A DNA stretch of 34,924 nucleotides, taken from Ruminococcus callidus. Its GTDB lineage: Bacteria > Bacillota > Clostridia > Oscillospirales > Ruminococcaceae. The notes under the pieces are model-generated. The model worked only from the letters and a program-made list of their open reading frames with translations. It was not told where the DNA came from and did not search any database. Numbering within the stretch: position 1 is the first letter of the stretch; the number at the start of each line of letters is the position of its first letter. The DNA is taken from assembly GCF_020709055.1 (NCBI RefSeq), contig NZ_JAJFCK010000024.1:1-34924 (forward strand), read 5' to 3'. The translations under genes were made by a program, and so were the position numbers. Positions 14,949-23,262 of this stretch are shown one piece after another.

Positions 14949-16232
14949 ATGGAAACCACGAAAACCATCATCCGTTCCCCGCTCACCGGCGATTCCTACA
15001 CACAGATTCGCCACAAAAGCGGTCTGAACATTCTGGTCTGCGAAATGGACGGCTTCCAGACCACACAGGCGCTGTTCTGCACCAACTACGGCTCCATCCA
15101 CACCCGCTTCAAGACGGCAGACGATGCGGACTTCTGCACGGTGCCGGAGGGTATCGCCCATTTTCTGGAGCACAAGCTTTTTGAGAACGAGGACTGCGAC
15201 GTATTCGACCTCTACGCCAAGACCGGCGCAAATGCCAACGCTTTCACCTCCTTTGACAAGACCTGCTACTTCTTCGACTGCTCCGACCATTTTCAGGAAT
15301 CGCTGGACATCCTCCTCTCCTTCGTCCAGTCCCCCTACTTCACGCCGGAGAGCGTGGCAAAGGAACAGGGCATCATCGGACAGGAGATCCGCATGTATGA
15401 CGACGATCCCGGCTGGCGGGTATTCTTCAACATGCTGGAGAACCTCTACCACAGCCATCCGGTACGCATCGACATCGCTGGCACGGTAGAGAGCATCGCA
15501 CAGATCACCGACGATCTCCTGTACCGCTGCTACCGCACGTTCTACAACCTCCACAACATGGTACTGGTGGTTGCCGGCAAGTGCACCGTGGATCAGGTGC
15601 TGGAATCTGCCGACCGCCTGCTGAAGCCCTGCAAGGATCAGAAGCTGGAAACCATCTTCCCCGACGAGCCGGACTCCATCGTTTCGCCGGAGGTTACGGA
15701 GAACGCCGCTGTGGGACAGCCGCTGTTCCATCTGGGCTTCAAGTGCACGCCCCGTGACGATCGGGACTGCCTGAAGCAGGATCTTATTGCCACTCTCACC
15801 AACTGCATTCTGCTGTCCTCCTCCTCGCCCCTGTACCAGTCCATGCTACAGGATGGCATCATCAACAGCTCATTCAGCTTTGAGAACTTCTACGGCAGCG
15901 GATACTTCACCGTGTTTTACAGCGGTTCCTCCGACCATCCGGAGGCAATTCGGGAGCGCATCACGGCAGCATTTGCCGAGGCAGCAAAAACTGGACTGGA
16001 CGAGGAACTGTTTCAGCTGCACAAAAAGGCGACCTACGGCGATTTCGTTCGCTCTCTGAACAACGTCTCCTCTGTCGCAAGCAGCATGCTCAGCGCCGCA
16101 TTCCTGCACTGCAGTCTGTACGACACACTGGACATCCTCTCCGCCGTCACCATTGATGACTGCAACCGCTTCCTGCGGGAGGAGCTGCGTCCGGACCGCA
16201 TGGTGCTCTCGACTATTCTGCCGACAAAATAA
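14949..16232 (+). CDS. yfmH: M16-family zinc peptidase, YfmH type (catalytic subunit)
   Basis: A 427-residue pitrilysin-family protein with an intact inverted zinc motif: H71-F-L-E74-H75 in GIAHFLEHKLFEN, and the third ligand E146 in GIIGQEIRMYDDDP. The rest includes the substrate groove region KTGANANAFTSFDKTCYFF and the C-terminal M16 repeat. It should cleave short peptides in the cytoplasm together with YfmF. ATG at 14949 is preceded by AAGGAGG that overlaps the yfmF stop region, so the genes are coupled. lgt follows after 54 bp containing a hairpin. Confidence 0.92.
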   Translation: METTKTIIRSPLTGDSYTQIRHKSGLNILVCEMDGFQTTQALFCTNYGSIHTRFKTADDADFCTVPEGIAHFLEHKLFENEDCDVFDLYAKTGANANAFTSFDKTCYFFDCSDHFQESLDILLSFVQSPYFTPESVAKEQGIIGQEIRMYDDDPGWRVFFNMLENLYHSHPVRIDIAGTVESIAQITDDLLYRCYRTFYNLHNMVLVVAGKCTVDQVLESADRLLKPCKDQKLETIFPDEPDSIVSPEVTENAAVGQPLFHLGFKCTPRDDRDCLKQDLIATLTNCILLSSSSPLYQSMLQDGIINSSFSFENFYGSGYFTVFYSGSSDHPEAIRERITAAFAEAAKTGLDEELFQLHKKATYGDFVRSLNNVSSVASSMLSAAFLHCSLYDTLDILSAVTIDDCNRFLREELRPDRMVLSTILPTK

Positions 16233-16238
16233 ACCAGA

Positions 16239-16289
16239 TAAGGAGGGAACGAGGGGATCTGAATCCCTGTTCAGATCCCCCTGCATATG
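16239..16289 (+). promoter_or_regulatory. lgt translation start region: SD, hairpin, start codon
   Basis: AAGGAGG ends at 16246 but the only sensible lgt ATG is at 16287, 40 nt away. Between them lies a perfect 11-bp stem GGGGATCTGAA/TTCAGATCCCC (16253-16263, 16270-16280) with loop TCCCTG. When folded, the SD and ATG are separated by only 12 unpaired nt. In-frame TGA at 16260 rules out an earlier start, and no other SD precedes 16287. Confidence 0.6.
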
Positions 16290-17387
16290 ACTGACACTGC
16301 AACTACTGTGGGAACGCTGGATCAAAACGAGGTCGTCTTCCCGCATCTTGGCATTGATATTCACGTAAACAGCACCGCCTTTTCCATCGGCGGGCTGGAC
16401 ATCCAATGGTACGGACTGCTGATTACGCTGGGGCTGCTCCTCGCCATGATCTACGCCTTTGCGCAGGTGCGCAAATACGGGCTGAACCCCGACCGCTTCC
16501 TTGACGCCGTCATCGGCGGCATCATCGGCGGTATCGTGGGCGCACGTGCCTATTACGTCATCTTAGAGTGGGACACCTACGCCGGCGACTGGAAGAGCAT
16601 CTTCAATCTCCGGCAGGGCGGACTCGCCATCTACGGCGGCATCATCGGTGCGCTCCTTGTGGGCTGCACGGTGGCAAAGTTCCGGAAAGTGCGCATCCTG
16701 CCCCTGCTGGACATTGTGGGAATCGGCTTCCTGCTGGGACAGGGCATCGGACGCTGGGGCAACTTTTTCAATCAGGAGGCGTTCGGCAGAAACACGGACA
16801 GCTTCCTCGGCATGTCCGGCGGACAGATTCAGAACTGGATCACCAATTCCTATCCCTACACCAGCTACTATCAGAATTTCGGCACGGCTATGGACGCTTC
16901 TCAGCCCGTACACCCGTGCTTCCTCTACGAATCCATCTGGTGCCTGCTGGGCTTTGTCCTGCTGGCGCTCTTCGCCAAGAAGATTCGCCGCTATGACGGA
17001 CAGATCTTCCTCCTCTACATCGGCTGGTATGGTCTGGAGCGTGCGTTTGTAGAGGGACTGCGTGCCGACAGTCTGGTGGTGGGAAACGTCCGCATTTCTC
17101 AGATGCTGGCGATCCTCTGTGTGGTCGCCTCCGTCATCCTGCAAATCGTCATCGGCTTGCGGGTCAAACGCATGGGCGTTGACTACCGCCTTTATAAAGA
17201 CACCGCAGAATCCAAGGCGCTGCTGGCGGAATATGACCAGCAGCACAACAAATCTGCCGCCAAGTCCGCAAAAGCTGACACACCGACAGACGACACCGCC
17301 GACTCCGAGGAAACACCGGCAGAAGAAGTACCTGCGCCGGAATCGGAATCCGCTGAAACTGAAACAAATGAAGAAAAGGAGTCATAA
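16287..17387 (+). CDS. lgt: Prolipoprotein diacylglyceryl transferase with long acidic tail
   Basis: Membrane enzyme that attaches diacylglycerol from phosphatidylglycerol to the lipobox Cys of prolipoproteins, the first step of lipoprotein maturation. The 366-residue protein has the family signature GRWGNFFNQEAFG, the HPCFLYES motif, the conserved YYVILEWDTYAGDW region and about seven membrane helices. Two oddities: an extra N-terminal stretch of about 30 residues before AFSIGGLDIQWYG, and a C-terminal tail of roughly 70 residues rich in Glu, Thr, Ala and Pro (SAAKSAKADTPTDDTADSEE and on), which should be cytoplasmic and disordered. Its substrates in this window are the sugar-binding protein and the small lipoprotein. 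folD follows after 3 bp. Confidence 0.93.
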   Translation: MTDTATTVGTLDQNEVVFPHLGIDIHVNSTAFSIGGLDIQWYGLLITLGLLLAMIYAFAQVRKYGLNPDRFLDAVIGGIIGGIVGARAYYVILEWDTYAGDWKSIFNLRQGGLAIYGGIIGALLVGCTVAKFRKVRILPLLDIVGIGFLLGQGIGRWGNFFNQEAFGRNTDSFLGMSGGQIQNWITNSYPYTSYYQNFGTAMDASQPVHPCFLYESIWCLLGFVLLALFAKKIRRYDGQIFLLYIGWYGLERAFVEGLRADSLVVGNVRISQMLAILCVVASVILQIVIGLRVKRMGVDYRLYKDTAESKALLAEYDQQHNKSAAKSAKADTPTDDTADSEETPAEEVPAPESESAETETNEEKES

Positions 17388-17390
17388 CAT

Positions 17391-18251
17391 ATGGCAAAAT
17401 TAATTTCGGGTAAGGCCGTTTCGGCAGCGCTCCGCACCCAGATTCGGGAGGAAACTGCTGCGCTTCGGGAGAACCACGGCATTCACCCCGGTCTGGCAGT
17501 CGTTCTCGTGGGAAATGACCCTGCCTCCCAAATCTATGTCCGCAACAAGCAAAAGGCATGCGAGGAAGTCGGCTTCCGTGCGTTCGAGTATCGCCTGAAC
17601 GAAAATTCCACGCAGGAACAGCTGCTGGATCTCATTCGGGTTCTCAACAAGGATGATAAGGTGCACGGCATTCTGGTGCAGCTTCCCCTGCCAAAGCACA
17701 TCGACGAACAGACCGTGATTCTCACCATTGCTCCGGAAAAGGACGTGGATGCATTTCACCCCATGAATGTGGGACGCATTATGATCGGCAACTACGAGTT
17801 CCTCCCCTGCACCCCTGCCGGTGTCATGGAACTGATCGACAGCACTGGCGTTGACCTCAACGGCGCAAACTGCGTGGTTGTTGGACGCAGCAACATCGTT
17901 GGCAAACCCATGGCAATGCTCCTCCTCCACCGCAACGCCACCGTGACCATCTGCCACTCCCGCACCCGCAACCTCGCCGAGGTCTGCGCCGGTGCTGACA
18001 TCCTCGTCAGCGCCGTGGGCAAACCCCACTTCATCCGTGCCGACATGGTAAAGGATGGCGCAGTGGTCATCGATGTGGGCATGAACCACGACGAAAACGG
18101 CAAGCTCTGCGGCGATGTGGAGTTCGCCGAAGTTGAGCCAAAGGCAAGCTACATCACACCGGTTCCCGGCGGCGTTGGCCCCATGACCATTACCATGCTG
18201 CTGAAGAACACGCTCCACGCTGCCAAGCTTATGAACCATCTGGACGACTAA
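17391..18251 (+). CDS. folD: Bifunctional methylenetetrahydrofolate dehydrogenase/cyclohydrolase
   Basis: Cytoplasmic folate enzyme interconverting 5,10-methylene-, methenyl- and 10-formyl-tetrahydrofolate with NAD(P). The 286-residue protein carries [20 protein letters not shown] (catalytic Lys in the YVRNKQK motif), [24 protein letters not shown], the Rossmann stretch [18 protein letters not shown] and the ending [17 protein letters not shown] at 17391 follows AAAAGGAG at the end of lgt. It closes the rightward operon, with a strong terminator 25 bp after its stop. Confidence 0.97.
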   Translation: MAKLISGKAVSAALRTQIREETAALRENHGIHPGLAVVLVGNDPASQIYVRNKQKACEEVGFRAFEYRLNENSTQEQLLDLIRVLNKDDKVHGILVQLPLPKHIDEQTVILTIAPEKDVDAFHPMNVGRIMIGNYEFLPCTPAGVMELIDSTGVDLNGANCVVVGRSNIVGKPMAMLLLHRNATVTICHSRTRNLAEVCAGADILVSAVGKPHFIRADMVKDGAVVIDVGMNHDENGKLCGDVEFAEVEPKASYITPVPGGVGPMTITMLLKNTLHAAKLMNHLDD

Positions 18252-18276
18252 ATCCATCCCGCCCCCCCAGAAGCAC

Positions 18277-18306
18277 AAATGCCCTGCGTCATTGCAGGGC
18301 ATTTTT
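18277..18306 (+). terminator. Terminator of the yfmF-yfmH-lgt-folD operon
   Basis: AAATGCCCTGC pairs with GCAGGGCATTT around loop GTCATT, and the T run ends at 18306. Confidence 0.85.
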
Positions 18307-18323
18307 CATAGACCGGGAAATAC

Positions 18324-18362
18324 AAAAACTGCGGTACGCCAGCGCATACCGCAGTCTTTTTT
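18324..18362. terminator. Bidirectional terminator between folD and the sugar transporter
   Basis: ACTGCGGTA (18328-18336) and TACCGCAGT (18347-18355) form a perfect stem. T6 follows on + (18357-18362) and T5 on - (A run 18324-18328). It chiefly ends the leftward transporter operon, whose last stop is at 18394. Confidence 0.8.
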
Positions 18363-18393
18363 GCACAAAAGAATCCGTTTCCGTTTCGGGAAA

Positions 18394-19269
18394 TTATTCC
18401 TTGACGCCGCCCAGTGCAACACCGCCTACGATGAACTTGGACAGGCAGAGATAGATGATAACGATCGGGATGATGGACAGCGCAATTGCTGCGTACTGTG
18501 CACCAAGGTCGATTCTCTTATCTACCATCAGAACCTTCTGGATCATCATCGGCATGGTGAACCGGTTGGACTTGGAAAGGAGGATCATGTTCTGTGTATA
18601 GTAGTTGTTCCAGTTCTGTACGAAAGCAAAGATTGCCTGTACTGCAATTGCCGGCTTCATCATCGGAATTGCAATGGAAATAAAGGTACGGAACTCACCG
18701 CATCCATCAATACGTGCAGCCTCAACGATGTCCAACGGGAAGGAGGACTTCATGTATTGACGCATGTAGAATACAATCGCCGGCGCAGCAATTGCCGGAA
18801 CGACCAGCGGAATGAAGGAGTCAGCCAGCTTCAGGGTACCAACCATGAACTGTACGAAACCAGTCGATGTTACCTGGATCGGGATCATCATAACTGCCAG
18901 AATGAAAGTATATGCGCCGTCACGAACCTTGAAATCGTAAACAGTCAGACCATATGCAGTCATAGCAGAGAAGAATACCGTCAGGATCGTCGAACCGCCG
19001 GCAACGATCAAAGAGTTCGCATAACCATGGAACACACTCCAGCCCGAATACTGGGTTGGAATTGCCTTGATGTTATGGATCAGGCTGCCGCTGGGGATCA
19101 AAGACAGCGGCGCACGTGCCAGCTCTGCATCCGAACGAGTTGCGTTCATCAACAGCAAATAAATCGGAATCAAGCAAATCAGTGCGATCAGCACGCAGAT
19201 GATAAAGTATATCGTAGACTTAATGCGCTGCTTCAGCATATAATTTGCAGAAACGCCAACATTTTCCAT
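18394..19269 (-). CDS. Carbohydrate ABC transporter permease (MalG type)
   Basis: Inner-membrane subunit of 291 residues with about six helices. The cytoplasmic EAA loop that docks the ATPase is EAARIDGCGEFRTFISIAIPMMKPAIAV, very close to the CUT1 sugar family consensus. It is the third gene of the binding protein-permease-permease operon and its start codon overlaps the upstream stop by one base (TAATG). No ATPase gene is adjacent, so a shared MsmK/UgpC-type ATPase elsewhere is expected. The substrate is probably an oligosaccharide, given the nearby cellulase and GH2, but this is inference. Confidence 0.93.
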   Translation of the reverse strand: MENVGVSANYMLKQRIKSTIYFIICVLIALICLIPIYLLLMNATRSDAELARAPLSLIPSGSLIHNIKAIPTQYSGWSVFHGYANSLIVAGGSTILTVFFSAMTAYGLTVYDFKVRDGAYTFILAVMMIPIQVTSTGFVQFMVGTLKLADSFIPLVVPAIAAPAIVFYMRQYMKSSFPLDIVEAARIDGCGEFRTFISIAIPMMKPAIAVQAIFAFVQNWNNYYTQNMILLSKSNRFTMPMMIQKVLMVDKRIDLGAQYAAIALSIIPIVIIYLCLSKFIVGGVALGGVKE

Positions 19270-20315
19270 TATACAATACCTCCCTGCTTTGCCAGCTTCT
19301 GCTGCTTCTTATATTCCTTGACCAGAGCACGACGCTCCTTCTTCTTTCTTGCCTCATCGGCATCACGGTTCATCCGGAATACAAAGATACCCAGAACTAC
19401 CGTAATCAGGAACAGGAGGACAGAAGCCGCACCAGAATAACCGTACCGCACGTTCTTCATATCGGCAACATGGAAGTTCTCGTATACGAAGATTGCGACA
19501 GTACGCAGGTGCTCATTGATTGCATTCTTATCAGAGTGGTACAGGTACGGAATGTCGAACATCTGAAGACCACCGATCATGGAAGTGATCAGGGTGTAGA
19601 CAACCATCGGGCGCAGCAGCGGCAGAGTAACCTTGGTGAGAACCTGACGGCTATTTGCACCATCGATGTTTGCCGCTTCAAACAGAGACGGATTAATACC
19701 CAGAATACCAGACATCATCATAATCATGGTATTACCAAACCACATCCATGTCTGGATGAACATAACGATACCACGAGACCAGCCGGCAGTACCCTCATAA
19801 ATCTTTGCACCCTCAAAGTCAAACTTCTCGTGACCCCAACTCATCCAGATGCCGTTTACAGCACTGGAAGTCTGGTTGGAGATCAGTCGCAGGAACAGAG
19901 CTGCAACGGATACTGCGGTAATGATGTTCGGCAGGTACATAACAACCTTGAAGAAGCCCTTGCCCGGGATGTGCAGCTTTGAATCGGTAAACCATACAGC
20001 CAGCAGCAGGGACAGCAGGATCTGCGGAATGAAGTTACCAACCCACAGAATAACAGTATTGCCCAGTGCTTCCAGGAACTGTGTGTGAATTTTTCTCAAA
20101 CTACGGCCGTCACCGCCGAACAGCAGTGTCTGGTAGTTATCGAATCCCACGAACTCGCCAGTGTGACTTGCGTTGCCCTGAAAACTTAGAATAAAGGTGT
20201 TGATCAGAGGCCAGATCTGGAAAAAGCAATAGACGAGGAAGAACGGCAGGATAAACAGATACCCGTACTTGGCGTAGCTAATGGACTTAATACGGGACTG
20301 TGCCGTAGATGCCAT
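19269..20315 (-). CDS. Sugar ABC transporter permease (MalF/UgpA type)
   Basis: A 348-residue membrane protein. It has the first helix YLFILPFFLVYCFFQIWPLI, an extracytoplasmic loop, and the EAA motif EAANIDGANSRQVLTKVTLPLLRPMVVY. The C-terminus is unusually long and basic (RMNRDADEARKKKERRALVKEYKKQQKLAKQ). It pairs with the MalG-type permease to form the channel. The start ATG at 20315 is preceded by GAGAGGG. It lies 123 bp after the binding-protein stop, with a long hairpin in between that probably lowers its expression relative to the binding protein. Confidence 0.93.
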   Translation of the reverse strand: MASTAQSRIKSISYAKYGYLFILPFFLVYCFFQIWPLINTFILSFQGNASHTGEFVGFDNYQTLLFGGDGRSLRKIHTQFLEALGNTVILWVGNFIPQILLSLLLAVWFTDSKLHIPGKGFFKVVMYLPNIITAVSVAALFLRLISNQTSSAVNGIWMSWGHEKFDFEGAKIYEGTAGWSRGIVMFIQTWMWFGNTMIMMMSGILGINPSLFEAANIDGANSRQVLTKVTLPLLRPMVVYTLITSMIGGLQMFDIPYLYHSDKNAINEHLRTVAIFVYENFHVADMKNVRYGYSGAASVLLFLITVVLGIFVFRMNRDADEARKKKERRALVKEYKKQQKLAKQGGIV

Positions 20316-20358
20316 AGAATCACCCTCTCAAAAATTAAGTAGAATAGTAAGAGTTATG

Positions 20359-20411
20359 ATAAATATATGCCTACAAGGGCAGTGTTCTCCCCCTGTAGGC
20401 GATATATTTAT
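20359..20411 (-). other. Intercistronic stem-loop between binding protein and permease genes
   Basis: ATAAATATAT-GCCTACA-a-GGG pairs with CCC-c-TGTAGGC-g-ATATATTTAT: 10, 7 and 3 bp with a bulge and one mismatch. No U run follows immediately on the leftward transcript. Such structures commonly protect the upstream binding-protein mRNA and cause partial termination, giving excess binding protein. Confidence 0.65.
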
Positions 20412-20438
20412 GAAAAGATTCGTTCAGTGTGACGAGAA

Positions 20439-21899
20439 TTAGTCAACCTGTACGTCCGGCAGAGCGGCAGAAACAGCATCCAGGAAGTTATCCAGGCAAG
20501 CTTCTTCGCTATCCAGTTCGCCGTTGCAGTAAGACTGTACAGCAGTTACAAAAGCATCGTTGATGGTGCCGTCGTTCTGGCCAGCGATACCGTCCAGCTT
20601 GATGTTGTCAGCGGAATCCAGCAGAGTAGAGAACTGATCCTGACCGTCCTTCAGCAGCGGGTTCTTGTTAGCGCCCTCAGCAACAACGTCAGCCATAACG
20701 GTCTTGTTGTTTACGAAGTCAGAGTGAGCCAGAGCGTACTGCTTCATGGTGTCTGCGTTGATGGTCATATCGTATACGAACTGAGCTGCTGCAGTTGCGC
20801 TGTTGCAGTTCGGGGATACGCACAGCCAAGAGCCGCCCCAGTACCAACCGGTCGGGCCCATGGTGTAGCCATACATTCCGTAAGTAGAACCGCCTTCGCC
20901 GCCTTCGCCGTCCTGCAGCTGGCCGCCAGCAGCCATAGACCAAGACGGGAAGAAGTAACCGAATGTAGCGTTAGCCAGTGTGCCTTCGCTCTGACCGATC
21001 AGCTTCCAGTCGTCTGTCCACTGGCTTACGTTGGTGATGTAGCCCTTGTCAAAGTTTTCCTTTGCCATGGTGATGAAGTCCTTGGTTGCATCCGGCTGGA
21101 ACTTGCCATCAGCGTCGATCCACGGAGTGGTTCTGTTACCAGCGGAGTATGCTCTCCATACGCCGGCGATGGTATCAGCCATAGCAGTCTTGTTACCAGA
21201 CTTCTCGTATACAGTTGCAGCGGTCTTCCAGAATGCATCCCAGTCACCGATCTGTGCCTGCATATCTTCCGGAGAAGTTACGCCCAGGTATTCTTCAGCC
21301 AGGTCAGCTCTGTAAGCGTAACCGCCGGCAGCTGCCTGCCAGGAAGCACCCTTCAGAACGCCGTTGCTGTCGGTACCCAGTGTTACAGTGTAGCCGTAAG
21401 CATCCTTGTACATGCTCTCATCGATGCCCAGAGCGGACAGCGGAGCGGTGTACTCGTCGTTGTTCTCATAGCTCATTACCCAGTCTGCATCGCAAACGAA
21501 CAGGTCAACGTCAGAGCCAGAAGAGAAGTACTGAACGTACTGCTCGTTAGCCTCACTACCGCTGGAACCAACGTTTACATAGGTCGGGTTCTTTGCAGAA
21601 GTAACATCGAACATTGCCTTCAGGTCGGTGTCAGTCCAGCACAGAATGCTCAGAGTGTCATCGTCGTCCTTCAGAGTGCCGTCCGGAGTCGGAGCACCAG
21701 TGGTGTCGCCACCTTCAGCTTCGCTGCTGTCTGCATCTTCGCTGCTCTCAGCGTCTGCGCTGCTCTCATCAGCAGAAGACTCAGCAACAGAAGAATCGGC
21801 AGTAGAAGAAGAATCTTCTTTGTCGCCGCAGCCTACGAATGCAGTTGCAGTCATAGTCAGAGCAGCCATCAAAGCCAGTGTCTTTTTCAACTTGTTCAT
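20439..21899 (-). CDS. Extracellular sugar-binding lipoprotein of the ABC transporter
   Basis: A 486-residue solute-binding protein. Signal: MNKLKKTLALMAALTMTATA then FVGC, with Cys23 predicted to be lipidated by Lgt. A low-complexity Ser/Asp/Glu/Ala linker (about 27-65) holds the domain away from the membrane. The mature domain begins TLSILCWTDTDLKAMF and shows family 1 traits: aromatic-rich patches such as TMGPTGWYWGGSWLCVSP, suited to stacking on sugar rings. The C-terminus is acidic (SAALPDVQVD). It is first in its operon, with AAGGAGG before ATG 21899. Specificity cannot be read directly; cello- or xylo-oligosaccharides fit the context. Confidence 0.92.
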   Translation of the reverse strand: MNKLKKTLALMAALTMTATAFVGCGDKEDSSSTADSSVAESSADESSADAESSEDADSSEAEGGDTTGAPTPDGTLKDDDDTLSILCWTDTDLKAMFDVTSAKNPTYVNVGSSGSEANEQYVQYFSSGSDVDLFVCDADWVMSYENNDEYTAPLSALGIDESMYKDAYGYTVTLGTDSNGVLKGASWQAAAGGYAYRADLAEEYLGVTSPEDMQAQIGDWDAFWKTAATVYEKSGNKTAMADTIAGVWRAYSAGNRTTPWIDADGKFQPDATKDFITMAKENFDKGYITNVSQWTDDWKLIGQSEGTLANATFGYFFPSWSMAAGGQLQDGEGGEGGSTYGMYGYTMGPTGWYWGGSWLCVSPNCNSATAAAQFVYDMTINADTMKQYALAHSDFVNNKTVMADVVAEGANKNPLLKDGQDQFSTLLDSADNIKLDGIAGQNDGTINDAFVTAVQSYCNGELDSEEACLDNFLDAVSAALPDVQVD

Positions 21900-21925
21900 T
21901 GGAATTTTCCTCCTTAAATATATAT

Positions 21926-21964
21926 ATTACACCGTCTGCCGTCCATTCGGGCTTCCGGCGTAAT
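21926..21964 (-). promoter_or_regulatory. Structured leader just upstream of the binding-protein SD
   Basis: Leftward, ATTAC...GTAAT plus CCG/CGG and GCC/GGC pairings form a nested hairpin directly before the AT-rich stretch and AAGGAGG. A second leader hairpin, TTCCGAA-A-TTCGGAA, lies at about 21982-21996, and GGAAAAGCG/CGCTTTCC next to it could compete with it. This is a long leader (about 165 nt) for such a gene. I match it to no known riboswitch. Confidence 0.35.
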
Positions 21965-22071
21965 AATCCTATAAAATGCGTTCCGAATTTCGGAAAGCGC
22001 AGCCGCTTTTCCGGAATTTGTTCTCTCTGTCAATTTTGCATCGTCAAAAGAACATTTTTTCGGATAAGCTT

Positions 22072-22109
22072 AATATACAACAATTCGAATCAAATGTCAA
22101 TGGATTATA
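22072..22109 (-). promoter_or_regulatory. Promoter(s) of the sugar ABC transporter operon
   Basis: Leftward, TTGACA (22095-22100), 17 bp, TATATT (22072-22077). A second, upstream -10 with extended TGG-TATAAT lies at 22104-22109 but has no good -35. The stretch 22110-22244 is AT-rich and shows no gene; it may hold regulator sites I cannot identify. Confidence 0.75.
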
Positions 22110-22244
22110 CCATTCTTTCATTTTTTTCAGTGATACAAAACAAAAATCAACTCGTTTTTTTGTACACATTGCCATATAAATTGTGCATTTGCGGAAATGG
22201 TTACAAAACGGTTAAAATCGTGATTTTCCACAGAAACATTTGCG

Positions 22245-23081
22245 CTACGGGCGGTTTTCCGGCAGAACTGTCACAAAATCCCGCAGCTTCTCGAACCGCT
22301 GATCCGTCATTCCCTCTGCATACAGCAGCTCATAGGGCGAGGAAAAGTACCGGATCTCCTGCCGCAGCGTCAAAATCGCATCGGCAAGCGTTTCCGTCAT
22401 CTCCGGAATCCGCATCAGTTCCTCACGAGTTGCCGTGTTCAGATCGATTGGAAAGGAAACAGGCTCCGGCGGTTCCGCCGCATCTGTCGCCGCCTCTTCC
22501 GGCATGTCCGCCGCAGAAGACTCCTCCGGAACTTCTTCCGGCTGGAGCAATTCCTCCTCGTCCGGCGTTTCCTCCTCGTCCGGCGTTTCCTCCGGCAGGT
22601 ACAGCATCGGAACGATTTTCGCATACTTCACTGTTCCGATGCCATTTACCTCCAGCAGCTGCTCAAGGTTCCGGAATCCGCCAATCTGCTCCCGATATGC
22701 CACAATGCGCTGCGCCAGAATCTCCCCGATTCCCGGCAGTACCTGCAATTCCTCCGCCGTCGCCGTGTTGAGGTTCATGGGTGTGGAAACATCGCACACC
22801 GTCCGGGTGGTTTCCGTCACAGCTGCGGATTTCGAGGATGCCGCCTTGCGGGTTGCTTTCGCAGAACTGGAAACAGATGACTCCGGCACAGATACCGAAA
22901 CCGATGATGACACCGCAGAAACTGCCGACGACTCCGCCGCCAGCCGGTGTACCGTTGCCGGCGTTTTGGCATCCGAAAAGCTGCGGATCCCCTGCCATCC
23001 CACCAGAGCGACTGCTCCGGTCAGCAAAGCACCCGCCAAAAGGCTGCCGCACCGTTTTTTCCATATTGTTTTTTTCTTCAT
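22245..23081 (-). CDS. ComEA-like protein with two helix-hairpin-helix domains
   Basis: A 278-residue protein with an N-terminal membrane anchor or signal (KKRCGSLLAGALLTGAVALVG), a long Ser/Ala/Val linker, then two HhH units. The first is MNLNTATAEELQVLPGIG...GGFRNLEQLLEVNGIG, a good ComEA DNA-binding match; the second is IDLNTATREELMRIPEM...FSSPYELLYAEGM, more divergent and lacking the GIG turn. An acidic linker with the repeat ETPDEE joins them, encoded by about 2.4 copies of an 18-bp tandem repeat (22551-22593). ComEA binds transforming DNA outside the membrane, but other comE genes are absent here. ATG at 23081 is preferred to a GTG two codons earlier; the SD is weak. Confidence 0.82.
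   Translation of the reverse strand: MKKKTIWKKRCGSLLAGALLTGAVALVGWQGIRSFSDAKTPATVHRLAAESSAVSAVSSSVSVSVPESSVSSSAKATRKAASSKSAAVTETTRTVCDVSTPMNLNTATAEELQVLPGIGEILAQRIVAYREQIGGFRNLEQLLEVNGIGTVKYAKIVPMLYLPEETPDEEETPDEEELLQPEEVPEESSAADMPEEAATDAAEPPEPVSFPIDLNTATREELMRIPEMTETLADAILTLRQEIRYFSSPYELLYAEGMTDQRFEKLRDFVTVLPENRP
22551..22593 (-). repeat. 18-bp tandem repeat inside the ComEA-like gene
   Basis: TTCCTCCTCGTCCGGCGT occurs at 22551-22568 and again at 22569-22586, followed by a partial copy. Each unit is six codons and encodes ETPDEE-like acidic linker, so copy number can vary without a frameshift. Confidence 0.8.
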
Positions 23082-23119
23082 AGACACAATCCGATCACAA
23101 ACATGTTCCGAACAGAATT

Positions 23120-23148
23120 ATTGTAGCACATTTTTTCAGATTCTGCAA
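23120..23148 (-). promoter_or_regulatory. Promoter of the ComEA-like gene
   Basis: Leftward, TTGCAG (23143-23148), 17 bp, TACAAT (23120-23125), about 40 bp upstream of the start codon. Confidence 0.7.
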
Positions 23149-23200
23149 GTACTTTTTTTCACAATTCCCGAATTTTTCTGAAAAAGCAAAAACTGCGGCG

Positions 23201-23226
23201 AAAAGGGCAGAGATTTCTCCCTGCCC
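23201..23226 (-). terminator. Terminator after malic enzyme
   Basis: Leftward, GGGCAG and CTGCCC with inner GAGA/TCTC pairing form a hairpin followed by TTTTC. It separates the malic enzyme gene from the ComEA-like gene. Confidence 0.65.
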
Positions 23227-23262
23227 CTCTCGTTTTCAAAAGCGAATTTACCGCTTTGCTTT

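Noticed and set aside
13443..15731. Long open frame on - across yfmF and yfmH
   Set aside because: It runs through both promoters and two well-supported M16 genes, and its composition is typical of a shadow frame.
22551..22593. CRISPR-like or regulatory repeat
   Set aside because: It is an in-frame 18-bp tandem repeat coding an acidic linker, with no spacers.
22245..23081. Full competence (comE) locus
   Set aside because: Only a ComEA-like gene is present; no ComEC or ComEB neighbours are in the window, so a DNA-uptake role is not claimed.
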